A stretch of DNA of 36,782 nucleotides from a virus: positions 1-36,782 of the IMG/VR virus record IMGVR_UViG_3300021061_000099; one strand, given 5' to 3'. The position numbers and the translations under genes were made by a program. The notes below the pieces were generated by a model. That model was not told where the DNA came from. It ran no database searches and saw nothing but the letters and a program-made list of their open reading frames with translations. Each line of letters begins with the position of its first letter. Positions within the stretch are counted from its first letter, which is position 1. Positions 11,950 through 19,730 of this stretch are shown one piece after another.

Positions 11950-12344
11950 GCGACTGCACTTGGCCCGATGCCTACGTGCCCAAGGAGGATTTCGACGCCC
12001 TGAAGGCCATCCTTCAGCGCGGTCTGGACTGGATGGAGTCGTTCCAGCCGACCGCAGAGCGTCCGGCGTGGGTGATAGACGCGACCAAGGCCCTTCACCC
12101 TTCAGCGGAAAAGCCCACGCCGAACCATCCGGAAACTCCGGATAGTTACCCGCGCTGCGCGGCCCACATGAACAAGATCCGGTGCGACCTCGTGTTTGGT
12201 CACGACGGGTTGCATTGCAAGTTCGGCCAGATCCCGGAGACGACGATCCACTGGCGGGTCGGGCCGATCCCTGGCTACACGGTGGACCATCCAGTTGGGT
12301 GCCGCTGCATCGGCGGGGATCACGGAACTAAGGAAACGAGGTGA
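11946..12344 (+). CDS. Hypothetical protein with Cys/His pairs
   Basis: A 132-residue protein starting with GTG in a GTGA overlap. A helical N-terminal half is followed by a Cys/His-rich half (CAAHMNKIRC, HDGLHC, CRC), the pattern of a structural zinc site. Function not recognised. Confidence 0.6.
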   Translation: MSDCTWPDAYVPKEDFDALKAILQRGLDWMESFQPTAERPAWVIDATKALHPSAEKPTPNHPETPDSYPRCAAHMNKIRCDLVFGHDGLHCKFGQIPETTIHWRVGPIPGYTVDHPVGCRCIGGDHGTKETR

Positions 12345-12347
12345 CGA

Positions 12348-12512
12348 ATGGGCGAGACTTTGCAGGACGCGCTGTACACGGCGATCTACGCCGCACGAGA
12401 CGCCGGGAAGCTAAACCCCGAGTCTGTGGAGGCCCTGAAGAAGCTGGCGCGGGAGATCGGCAGCAAGGATCTGGAGCATGTCGTTGCGCTTCTAAATCAT
12501 CACTACGAATAG
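12348..12512 (+). CDS. Hypothetical small helical protein
   Basis: A 54-residue helical protein rich in Ala, Leu and Glu, starting with ATG three bases after the previous stop. GAGGTGACGA lies upstream. No Cys; possibly a small adaptor or dimeric protein. Confidence 0.55.
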   Translation: MGETLQDALYTAIYAARDAGKLNPESVEALKKLAREIGSKDLEHVVALLNHHYE

Positions 12513-12522
12513 ATCTGACGTT

Positions 12523-12732
12523 ATGCGCAAGACGGACGAGGCTTGGGACTTGGTGCTGGCCTTCTTCGGCGGCGACAAGGACAAGGCTCATCTGTGGTTT
12601 ATGAGCAAGAACCCCATGCTAGGCGGGATCTCCCCGGACCAGATGATTGACGCTGGGAGATACGATAGGCTGTTGAGGTTCATCCAGCAGAGCCTTGCGG
12701 ATAATGAACGTCCTGCAGGTGATCCGCGATGA
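12523..12732 (+). CDS. DUF2384-like (MbcA/ParS/Xre antitoxin toxin-binding domain) protein
   Basis: A 69-residue protein whose residues 25-60 match the DUF2384 pattern: a Trp, then NPMLGG-x-SP at 30-38, a GRYD-like turn at 45-48 and a terminal helix. In known systems this domain neutralises an ADP-ribosyl-transferase-like RES toxin. No RES toxin and no DNA-binding Xre domain is visible here. It could be a stand-alone anti-toxin used against a host system; that is speculation. Confidence 0.45.
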   Translation: MRKTDEAWDLVLAFFGGDKDKAHLWFMSKNPMLGGISPDQMIDAGRYDRLLRFIQQSLADNERPAGDPR

Positions 12733-12992
12733 CGGAAGATAGCTGCCCACCCCATGTCCCGATGGAGTTCCCTGGCGGGGCATACCCCATCATGACTTTC
12801 CGGGACGTGAAGCCAGAAGCCGCCGATAAGTACCCGAGCTTCAGCGAGGACCCGGAGACGGAGTTTTACTTTGGCAAGCTACCGCCAGAGCATGAGCTGC
12901 CGCCGCTTATCGGGCGCGTCTGGATATGCTCTCGCTGCAAGCTACTGTACTTCAATGGTCATGCTTCGGATGAAACGAGGGGGCAGAAGTGA
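12729..12992 (+). CDS. Hypothetical protein with C-terminal CxxC
   Basis: An 87-residue Pro-rich, acidic protein ending with WICSRCKLLYFNG, half of a zinc ribbon, with CPPH near the N-terminus possibly completing the site. It overlaps the previous gene by four bases (ATGA). Confidence 0.6.
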   Translation: MTEDSCPPHVPMEFPGGAYPIMTFRDVKPEAADKYPSFSEDPETEFYFGKLPPEHELPPLIGRVWICSRCKLLYFNGHASDETRGQK

Positions 12993-13147
12993 ACCTAGAC
13001 CCGCTATTCATGGTAATGGCCAAGCCTCACCTCTACTGCCTAAAGGAATGGTTGGTCAAGGGGGGCGGCTCATGTCGGTGCTATAGACGGAAGCGGCATC
13101 GCGGGCGCTGCTTTTGTGTATGCAACCGGCAGCACAGGAAAGCGTGA
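12989..13147 (+). CDS. Small basic Cys-rich protein
   Basis: A 52-residue protein starting with GTG (GTGA overlap). The second half is Arg/Lys/His-rich with SCRCY and CFCVCNR, suggesting a zinc-dependent nucleic-acid-binding mini-protein. Confidence 0.5.
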   Translation: MNLDPLFMVMAKPHLYCLKEWLVKGGGSCRCYRRKRHRGRCFCVCNRQHRKA

Positions 13148-13182
13148 TATAGTTAGCCGTTCTTGGAACCTGGGAGGAAACC

Positions 13183-13386
13183 ATGGAGCCAGACAGTGTC
13201 GGCATTTTGCAGGTGATTGGGCATCTGAAGGCGACCCACAGAGCACTTTCGATAATCATCGACCGGCTGTCGAATGAAGGGTTTGCTACTTCGGATGAGG
13301 TGAAGCGGCTATCCAATATCAGGATGTCCGTTGCGCAGCATATAACTGACCTGACTAATTACCACAAGCTTGGCGCTGACCTATAG
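13183..13386 (+). CDS. Hypothetical helical protein
   Basis: A 67-residue helical protein with lower GC than the preceding genes. GGGAGGAAACC precedes ATG 13183. A TATAGT lies at 13148-13153 but no matching -35 is visible. Composition suggests it and the next gene may be recent arrivals. Confidence 0.6.
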   Translation: MEPDSVGILQVIGHLKATHRALSIIIDRLSNEGFATSDEVKRLSNIRMSVAQHITDLTNYHKLGADL

Positions 13387-13394
13387 GAGGCACA

Positions 13395-13577
13395 ATGCAG
13401 CCGCAACTTTGGGAGTACACGGTCGTTACCATCAACCCTGACCGTCTACTGAAGCTTGGCGAAGAGAATATAACGTCCGGCTTGGACGCGCACGGCGATG
13501 TAGGCTGGGAACTTGTAGCGCTTATTGAGCGCAACGGTTGGATGTACGCCTTCATGAAGAGGCCAAAGGCTCAGTAA
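13395..13577 (+). CDS. DUF4177-like small protein
   Basis: A 60-residue protein with the hallmarks of the DUF4177 family: WEYTVV near the start, GWELVA at 37-42 and a C-terminal FMKRP. Family members are small alpha/beta proteins of unknown function in bacteria and phages. It is last in the rightward operon. AGGAGG precedes the start. Confidence 0.6.
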   Translation: MQPQLWEYTVVTINPDRLLKLGEENITSGLDAHGDVGWELVALIERNGWMYAFMKRPKAQ

Positions 13578-13583
13578 AAGAAA

Positions 13584-13605
13584 ACCCCCGGTCGTCACCG
13601 GGGGT
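13584..13605 (-). terminator. Intrinsic terminator ending the leftward late operon
   Basis: CCCCCGGT (13585-13592) pairs with ACCGGGGG (13597-13604), plus a flanking A-T pair, around a 4-base loop. On the minus strand the stem is followed by TTTTCTTTT, a good U-tract. On the plus strand only A-rich sequence precedes it, so it works best for leftward transcription. It separates the converging early and late units. Confidence 0.85.
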
Positions 13606-13623
13606 CAGCGAGGAACGTGAATC

Positions 13624-13923
13624 TTAGAGGCCGGCCAGCAGCGCCTTGAAGGCGATACCGAGTATGCGCGGCAGGACTTCTTCGCCAATGCCGTTTACCC
13701 TGATCGACTTCTGTACGGTGCGCTGCCGGACGGTTTCCTGAATGATGGCGATCTCCATCTCGACGGTCGTATCGCCGGCCACCTTGCGCGCAGCAAGGGA
13801 GGCGGCTTCCTTCGCCATTTCCTTCAGGAAGGCTTCATCCTCAGGGCCGTCCCAGAGCCCGCGCGCGCCGTCTCTGAGGACCGGCAGGAGATTCTCAGCT
13901 AGGGCCTTCGTATCTACGCTCAT
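13624..13923 (-). CDS. Hypothetical protein at the end of the late unit
   Basis: A 99-residue helical, Ala/Glu-rich protein with no recognised domain, just before the terminator. Its ATG lies in AGGTAGGCCATG, overlapping the end region of the lipoprotein gene. A lysis-related or accessory role is possible from position only. Confidence 0.6.
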   Translation of the reverse strand: MSVDTKALAENLLPVLRDGARGLWDGPEDEAFLKEMAKEAASLAARKVAGDTTVEMEIAIIQETVRQRTVQKSIRVNGIGEEVLPRILGIAFKALLAGL

Positions 13924-13926
13924 GGC

Positions 13927-14157
13927 CTACCTCGTCGCTTCCTTGGCTTCCGCGATGGTGCGCTCCCACTCCTCCACCAGGCGCAGCCGTCTGGCGCGCT
14001 GCTCCGCGTCGAGCGTCAGCGGCTCGCCACGGTACACGGCCTTGAGGTCCGGGAGCACCTTGGACGCCGCGCCGTCCATGGCGTCTACGAACTGCTTGTT
14101 GACGCTGCCGCAGCCGAGAAGACACAGTGCCAGGAACACCGGGGCGAGAAAGCGCAT
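13927..14157 (-). CDS. Predicted small lipoprotein
   Basis: A 76-residue protein with a hydrophobic signal (residues 4-14) and lipobox LLGC at Cys16. The mature part is helical and charged. AGGAGG precedes the ATG. Lipoproteins at the end of late operons can be spanins or exclusion factors, but the Pro-rich character of typical outer-membrane spanins is absent. Confidence 0.65.
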   Translation of the reverse strand: MRFLAPVFLALCLLGCGSVNKQFVDAMDGAASKVLPDLKAVYRGEPLTLDAEQRARRLRLVEEWERTIAEAKEATR

Positions 14158-14169
14158 AGAAAGCCTCCT

Positions 14170-14364
14170 ATGTTAAAAGGTTGCGGAACCGTCCTGCTCT
14201 TTGTGTTCCTGCCGCCAGTGATAGTTTTGTTGGCCGTGGAAACCTATAGGCCGCTCGGGTACGTAGCGGCTGTGGCGTACGTCATATACATCGCCTATAT
14301 GTCCTGGCACGGCAGCGGTAATGGACCAGATAGGCCGCCGCCGGACTTTGGAGATGGAGGGTAA
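14170..14364 (+). CDS. Small two-pass membrane protein on the opposite strand
   Basis: A 64-residue protein with hydrophobic segments at about 7-25 and 30-46 and a Gly/Pro-rich tail. It lies on the plus strand between minus-strand late genes. No good ribosome site is visible (TCCTATG context). Hydrophobicity argues for a real gene, and no minus-strand alternative looks protein-like. A holin-like role is conceivable. Confidence 0.45.
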   Translation: MLKGCGTVLLFVFLPPVIVLLAVETYRPLGYVAAVAYVIYIAYMSWHGSGNGPDRPPPDFGDGG

Positions 14365-14368
14365 CGCC

Positions 14369-14599
14369 ATGTCTGACGCGCAAGACCTTAAAGATGTGGA
14401 CTCGGCAGGGTTCGCAAAAGTCTCATTCATCAGTGGCTACCTCTTCGGAGCTGCCGCTATTTACGCTGGATGCACGGTGGATTACCAAGACAACGAAGGC
14501 GCGTTGTGGGTAGTGGTCGGTATAGTTGTAATAGTCGGATCGACAATTCTTCATTGCATACCAGCTACTCGTCGTCGTCGCCACGTCGGCGGCGGTTAA
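14369..14599 (+). CDS. Small two-pass membrane protein
   Basis: A 76-residue protein with hydrophobic segments at about 18-36 and 46-63 and an Arg-rich C-terminal tail (68-72), which favours a cytoplasmic C-terminus. GGAGGG lies about eight bases before ATG 14369. It follows the previous plus-strand gene by four bases and its last 35 bases overlap the end of the large late gene on the other strand. Confidence 0.5.
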   Translation: MSDAQDLKDVDSAGFAKVSFISGYLFGAAAIYAGCTVDYQDNEGALWVVVGIVVIVGSTILHCIPATRRRRHVGGG

Positions 14600-17500
14600 G
14601 TTCAAGCCAATCGCGCAACCCTTCTGACATCTGCTCCCGCCGGGCGGGTGGCATCCTGCGAAGCTGCTGTATGGTTTCACGGACCACGCGCATTTCGGTA
14701 CCCTGCTCCCTCATCCTAAGCTCGTCGATATCGACACTATCGAACGGTACACCAGCAACCTTTGAGAGGCGCTGAAGCAGGGAGACCGGGTACATGGGCG
14801 ATCCATCCGCGTCTTGAATCGCCTCCTGAAAGCCAATCCAGCCGCGATCCGTTGTGACGTACGGGAGTGCCAGCGTGTCGATCAGTTGGCTGGTAGGCCA
14901 AAGACGCCACAACGCCCTCAACGGCGACGGCTGCGCGATGGTCTTCCGCACGCGCCCGTCTTTGGTGAACTCGTACACCTCGCCGGTGTCCATGCGGACC
15001 ATGTTTTCGCCCGGAGTGATCGGGCGCTTTGAGTATTCCGGCGTGGCCCCCTTCAGCTCCATGTAGAGCTTCCCGAGTGGATGCGCCTGCGGGAAGTCAA
15101 GCAATCCAGGAACGGACATGCCGCCGATTTCGCTCGCGCGGACGCCGTTCCAGGGGATGAACTGGGACACCTTGACGATTACCGTGGCCCCGTCGTCCGT
15201 GTGCCCGACTGGGATGTAGTCCTTGAGCCATTCCGGGGCCTCAGGATCCCTGAACTGGTCGGCGACGATCTGGCTCCAGCGGTTCCAGAGGAACATCCGC
15301 TTGGGGTATAGGTACGGCAGCGAGACGACGAGCTTCGTCATCGTCTTCGTGTAGGTCCAGAAAGGCACAAGGCGCTTGAAGACCGTCCGCTCGACTGGGT
15401 GCAGGCGGTTGTACGCACCAGCTAGGCGGTTTCCGGCATCGATGGCCTCATCCGCCCAGGCGGCCACCTGCTCAAGTTCCGGCATCTGCGCGCGCAGCTG
15501 GCCGGCGTCGGCCATGCGCTGGGCGACTTCTGCGCGCTGGGCCTTCAGATCGGCTTCCAGTGATGCGGCCACGCGCTTGAGGTCTTCGAGGTCTCCGACT
15601 TCTTGGGCCAGCCGCGCACGGACCGCCTTGCCTGGACCGTCTTCGGCCAGTCGCTGTCCCTGCCGCCGCAGGTCAGCCCACTTCTTCTTCGCCGCCTTCA
15701 GGGCCTGCGCGATCTCCTCCGCGCGCTCTGACAGCTGCTTCGCAACCTTGCGCCCACGCTTACCCAACAGGCCTGGATCGTTCAGGAGCCCAGTGGTAAA
15801 GCTGAAAATCAGGTCTTCTTCAGCCGCAGTAGCCGCCCGCTTTGCGCCAGACTTGGCTTCAGACAGGAGCCGCTCGAGGTCTGCGCCGGACTCCCGCGCT
15901 AGGTCCATCTCGGAGGCCAGCCGCTGCATCCGGACGGCCCCACCGGACTCCCGTTCGATCTGGGACAGTTTGGCGCGCAGGGCGGCGATCTTCTCCTCCT
16001 GCTGGGCAACAGCGCGGGCAGCTCGTTCTGCCTTGACGGTCGGCGCGCGCAACTCGACGAGCTTGCCTGAGAGCTCCTCCTGAAGCGCCTGCAAGCGCCT
16101 GGATGCCTCGGACAGCTTCTCAGGCGATAGCGCAACCAGCTGGGCGAACTTCTGTGGGTCGTCGAGTACTTCCTTGGCGATGAAGAATGCAGCCCCAGTA
16201 CGCTGGAGGTTCTCGCGGAGCTGCCGCCGCACGGCCTCCGTCTCCTTGGCGAAGATGGGGCCACGCGTGACGATTTCGTCGAGCTTCTGGTAGTACTCCC
16301 CCAGCTTGCTCGTCATCCGCTGGTAGAGCCCCGTATTCTGGTCGACGAACTCCTTGATGTTCCCGCGAATCTCTGGAGGCATGATCTCCCGCAGCTGCTT
16401 GGCGCGGCGGAAGGAGTCTGGTCCAACGCCGTGCAGGACGTCCATCAAGGCGTTCCCGACCGCCGTTCCGACCCAGTTGCGCGGGTTCCAGAGGACGGCC
16501 AGCCCCTTCCAGTGTCCAAGTACGGTGTCGTATAGCAGCCCGAGCCCGGACGGCGGGGCGAACTCCAGGTCGATCAGCCGGGCGACGTGCTTCGGAACGG
16601 CAATGTGGTTCGCGCGAGCGAAGGTCCGAAGGGTTTCTGGGTCGTCGACCACCTTGCGGATGGCGCCCTCGATGGCTTCGCCTGGGCCGAGCCCCTTCTG
16701 GAGGTTCTCGACGAGCGCGGCGCCGGCGCGGTTCTTTACCTCGAAGTACTTCTTCAGGATAGGCGTCTCGACGACGGCGTAGCCCTCCGGCAGGTCGTCG
16801 ATCTTGGCAACGGTCTTCAGAACCCCCTTACGGGACAGATGGTTCAGCAGGGAGTCCATCCACCGGATCTTCGCCTTCGTGGCGTGGAAGGCGTCCATCT
16901 GGCGCATCGCCACCTGGAAGATGTCCCGTTCGTAGTCGCCGCCGCCCCTGCGACCCTCCAGCCGCCCGTAGCGCCGGTTCGCCTCGAAGTCCTTGACGAG
17001 CAGGTCTAGGAGGTTCGCTTCCTCGGTCGGCTTGAACAGGCTGGCGTAGGTCGGGTTCCACTCGCCAGACTCGATCTTCGCCAGCGCGGCTTCGACCATC
17101 TCCTTGTTCTTCGCGGCGTCCGGACCCCACTCCTCCATGGCCGCCGCGATGGCGTTTGCGCGTGTGGCTCTTTGGTCAGTCAGGCCGACGCGGCGTTCCT
17201 TCAGGAACTCTTCCTGCCCCTTGGCGCCAGCCACTTTCCCACGGAAGGCGTCGTACCACTTGCGCGCGTCAGGGCTGAGGGCGGCGATATCCGCATCGGA
17301 GCCACGCCGAACAGCTGCCGACAGCGCCGCCCCGTCCTCCAGGGACAAGCGGTCGTATGCGAGGTCCAGCTTGTCGGCCGCATTGGCAAGCTCCTCCGAC
17401 GCGTACTCATTGGCCCGGATACGCAGGGCATCGTCGGTGTGTTCCCCGAGGCCAGCCCAATCGGCGAAGCGCTTGGCTGGCTTAGCGAGGACACCCTTTA

Positions 17501-18203
17501 CTGCCTTTCCACCCCAGGACAGCGGATCCAAGGCGCTGGCGGCTTTCTCCATGGCTTCGCCAGCCCGGACGACCTTATCCGCCTTGCCCATCTTTGGCAG
17601 CGCATTGGCTATTTCCGCAGGGATGCGAAGGCGAGAGGCCCCGCCAGCTGTCTTCCCGGCCAGCTTAGTAGCCCCACCGGCCAGCGAAGCGATCCCGGCG
17701 ATGTCGGCGAGGGTATGCGCCGGACGCTTGATCATGGCGTCGAGCAGCGCTAGATTTCCTTCGTCGTCCTTGTAGTTCTCCGCGACGGCGTCCCATAGAA
17801 CGCCGGCCGTTTCGGACATCATCTTTCCGCTGCCGTAGAGGCGACGCATGTCGCGGAGCCACTCGGAAGGGTTCGCGACGTAATCCGCCGCGATCTTCCC
17901 AGTGTGGAAGATGCCCATCGCCAACTCTTTGGCGAGGTTCGTAAAGTCTTCTATTGGATCTTCCGCGATGCCCTCGCGGTGGGCGGGCCGCTCCTTCTTC
18001 TGCTCGACGGGCTTAGGCGGCGCAACTGGTGCAGGTGCTGGCTTGGATGGCTTCGGAAGCGGCCTACGCTTCGGAAGCTGCATGGCCGCTTCGAAGTCCA
18101 CGTCCGGCAGGTCCTGAAGCTCAAGCGGCTCCAGCCCTTCCTCGTCGGGGTATACCTTCAGCTTGAGGGGTTCGAAGCCGTTGGGGTCCTGCTGAGGCTG
18201 CAA
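14565..18203 (-). CDS. Large internal virion / ejection-type protein
   Basis: A 1212-residue protein, the largest in the window. The N-terminal 90 residues are Pro/Lys-rich and look disordered. Residues about 90-640 are helical and mixed. About 660-950 is a very long coiled coil rich in Ala, Glu, Arg and Gln, and the C-terminal 250 residues form another mixed domain. Size, position after the tail genes and coiled-coil content match ejection or inner-core proteins of short-tailed phages, which are delivered into the cell with the DNA. No lytic transglycosylase motif was noticed. Confidence 0.65.
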   Translation of the reverse strand: MQPQQDPNGFEPLKLKVYPDEEGLEPLELQDLPDVDFEAAMQLPKRRPLPKPSKPAPAPVAPPKPVEQKKERPAHREGIAEDPIEDFTNLAKELAMGIFHTGKIAADYVANPSEWLRDMRRLYGSGKMMSETAGVLWDAVAENYKDDEGNLALLDAMIKRPAHTLADIAGIASLAGGATKLAGKTAGGASRLRIPAEIANALPKMGKADKVVRAGEAMEKAASALDPLSWGGKAVKGVLAKPAKRFADWAGLGEHTDDALRIRANEYASEELANAADKLDLAYDRLSLEDGAALSAAVRRGSDADIAALSPDARKWYDAFRGKVAGAKGQEEFLKERRVGLTDQRATRANAIAAAMEEWGPDAAKNKEMVEAALAKIESGEWNPTYASLFKPTEEANLLDLLVKDFEANRRYGRLEGRRGGGDYERDIFQVAMRQMDAFHATKAKIRWMDSLLNHLSRKGVLKTVAKIDDLPEGYAVVETPILKKYFEVKNRAGAALVENLQKGLGPGEAIEGAIRKVVDDPETLRTFARANHIAVPKHVARLIDLEFAPPSGLGLLYDTVLGHWKGLAVLWNPRNWVGTAVGNALMDVLHGVGPDSFRRAKQLREIMPPEIRGNIKEFVDQNTGLYQRMTSKLGEYYQKLDEIVTRGPIFAKETEAVRRQLRENLQRTGAAFFIAKEVLDDPQKFAQLVALSPEKLSEASRRLQALQEELSGKLVELRAPTVKAERAARAVAQQEEKIAALRAKLSQIERESGGAVRMQRLASEMDLARESGADLERLLSEAKSGAKRAATAAEEDLIFSFTTGLLNDPGLLGKRGRKVAKQLSERAEEIAQALKAAKKKWADLRRQGQRLAEDGPGKAVRARLAQEVGDLEDLKRVAASLEADLKAQRAEVAQRMADAGQLRAQMPELEQVAAWADEAIDAGNRLAGAYNRLHPVERTVFKRLVPFWTYTKTMTKLVVSLPYLYPKRMFLWNRWSQIVADQFRDPEAPEWLKDYIPVGHTDDGATVIVKVSQFIPWNGVRASEIGGMSVPGLLDFPQAHPLGKLYMELKGATPEYSKRPITPGENMVRMDTGEVYEFTKDGRVRKTIAQPSPLRALWRLWPTSQLIDTLALPYVTTDRGWIGFQEAIQDADGSPMYPVSLLQRLSKVAGVPFDSVDIDELRMREQGTEMRVVRETIQQLRRMPPARREQMSEGLRDWLELNRRRRGDDDE

Positions 18204-18206
18204 TGG

Positions 18207-19730
18207 CTACTCTCCTGTTCCAGATGCGAGGCTTTCGAGGTCAGCAGCGAGCTGCTCCAGCCTGGCCGCCGCCTCTGTCTGAATGCGCATGAACTCTTCT
18301 GGCTTCATGGCGCGCGTGGCTGCCTGCTCGCTCGCCGATCGGATCTTCAAGCGCTCGCTTTCCATGCGCTCCAAGATGGCCTTGCCGAGCATGGTCATCT
18401 GGCGGCCACGGTCAGCGTTCTCAACGGAGATGGCGCGCACCCTGGCGTTGAAGCGGGCCACCTTGTCACGGGCAGCGCCTTCCGCCTCGCGCTGCTTGCG
18501 GGCAGCCTCCGCGATGCGTTCGCGCGAGGCAATGGCTTCCGCCTGCCTACCACGTGCCTCGTAGGCTCCGTACACCTCGCTGCCGATACGGCCTTTCATG
18601 GCGTCGTACTGGCGCTGGTCTGCGTCCATGTCGAGAAGCGCTTGACCGCCGTACCGGCCGGTAGCCCACGCGCCAAGGACGGCCCCGGCGCCATTGGACA
18701 GCGCCAGAAGTAGCTTCTCGACGGTGAACCGCTTCGGCCTCTGGCCGAGCTCCATATTGACCCTGCGGAGGAACGTCCGCTCACGCTCGTCGGCTTCGGT
18801 CTGATCGGCCATCTTCATGATGTCCGTCATGACGGCCTGCGGGTTGCCCTTAAAATCGTTCTCTGCCTTCAAGGAGAGATCCTTGATCTCCGGCATCTTC
18901 GGCGTCTCGGCAGCCGCTTCAGCCTCGCCGGGTTCGCCCTCAGCGGGCGGAAGCGTGTCCTGCTGCGGCAGGAGCGCGGAGGGCGACGGAGCGTTGATCT
19001 TGCCAGCCCGCACCTCGGCAGGCGAAAGGGCGCCAGACTGCTTCATGGCTTGGAAGCGCTTCGCCTCTTTGATGGCCGGGTCTTCCGGCGGAAGCATGGC
19101 CTGAACCTGCTGTTCGTCACGAATGATGTTGTCAATGAGGCGCAGGACTTCAGCCTTGCCCTCAGCAAGGGGGTTGGGCTCCTCAAGATCTCGCGGGGTA
19201 CGCTTAGGTTTCACGTCCGGCACGGACGCGACGCGCTGGCGAAGCTCAGAAAGCTCCTTTGTGGACGCGTTCGGAGAGACGTCCCCAAGAAGCGCCGACC
19301 CGTCGCTGTAGAACCCTGCCTTACTCTTCATGGCCATGAGCGCCTGAGGCAGTAGCTTTCGGTTCTGGCTCGCAATCTGCGGAAGCTTCTGCTGCCTGGA
19401 CTCCTTGATCTCAGGCGGAATGTCCTGAGGCACAAGCGCGGCCGGCGAAGGCGAGGCGGCCTGCTGCCCAAGCGTCTGGGCAGGGCCAGCCTGTAAAGGC
19501 GCAGGCGCAGGCGCCGCTTGGCCGCCACCTTCCGGCATTGGCTGTGCCGGTCCCTGCTGCGTCGAAATGTTCTGAGCGATGGACAGCAGCTTGTCGACGC
19601 GCTGGCTGGCAGCGTCGAGCTTCGAGAAGTCCCCGGTCTCTATGGCCTCGTCCTGAAGCTGCGGCAGGGCCGCCTTTGTGCGCCCAAGCAGCGCCTGAAC
19701 CTTCTTCAGGGTTTCCATCTGGTCGACCAT
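18207..19730 (-). CDS. Probable internal virion / ejection protein
   Basis: A 507-residue protein. Residues 1-60 are helical, about 60-130 are Pro/Ala/Gln-rich and flexible, and a Gly/Ala-rich hydrophobic stretch near 350-365 is followed by a long Ala/Arg/Glu coiled coil to the end. The start overlaps the preceding stop (TAATG). Placed between the S74-type gene and the 1212-residue protein, it probably belongs to the same ejected set. Confidence 0.6.
   Translation of the reverse strand: MVDQMETLKKVQALLGRTKAALPQLQDEAIETGDFSKLDAASQRVDKLLSIAQNISTQQGPAQPMPEGGGQAAPAPAPLQAGPAQTLGQQAASPSPAALVPQDIPPEIKESRQQKLPQIASQNRKLLPQALMAMKSKAGFYSDGSALLGDVSPNASTKELSELRQRVASVPDVKPKRTPRDLEEPNPLAEGKAEVLRLIDNIIRDEQQVQAMLPPEDPAIKEAKRFQAMKQSGALSPAEVRAGKINAPSPSALLPQQDTLPPAEGEPGEAEAAAETPKMPEIKDLSLKAENDFKGNPQAVMTDIMKMADQTEADERERTFLRRVNMELGQRPKRFTVEKLLLALSNGAGAVLGAWATGRYGGQALLDMDADQRQYDAMKGRIGSEVYGAYEARGRQAEAIASRERIAEAARKQREAEGAARDKVARFNARVRAISVENADRGRQMTMLGKAILERMESERLKIRSASEQAATRAMKPEEFMRIQTEAAARLEQLAADLESLASGTGE

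Noticed and set aside
14173-14430. Minus-strand open frames filling the gap 14158-14564
   Set aside because: Low protein likeness. The opposite strand shows membrane segments and one good ribosome site, so the plus-strand frames are preferred.
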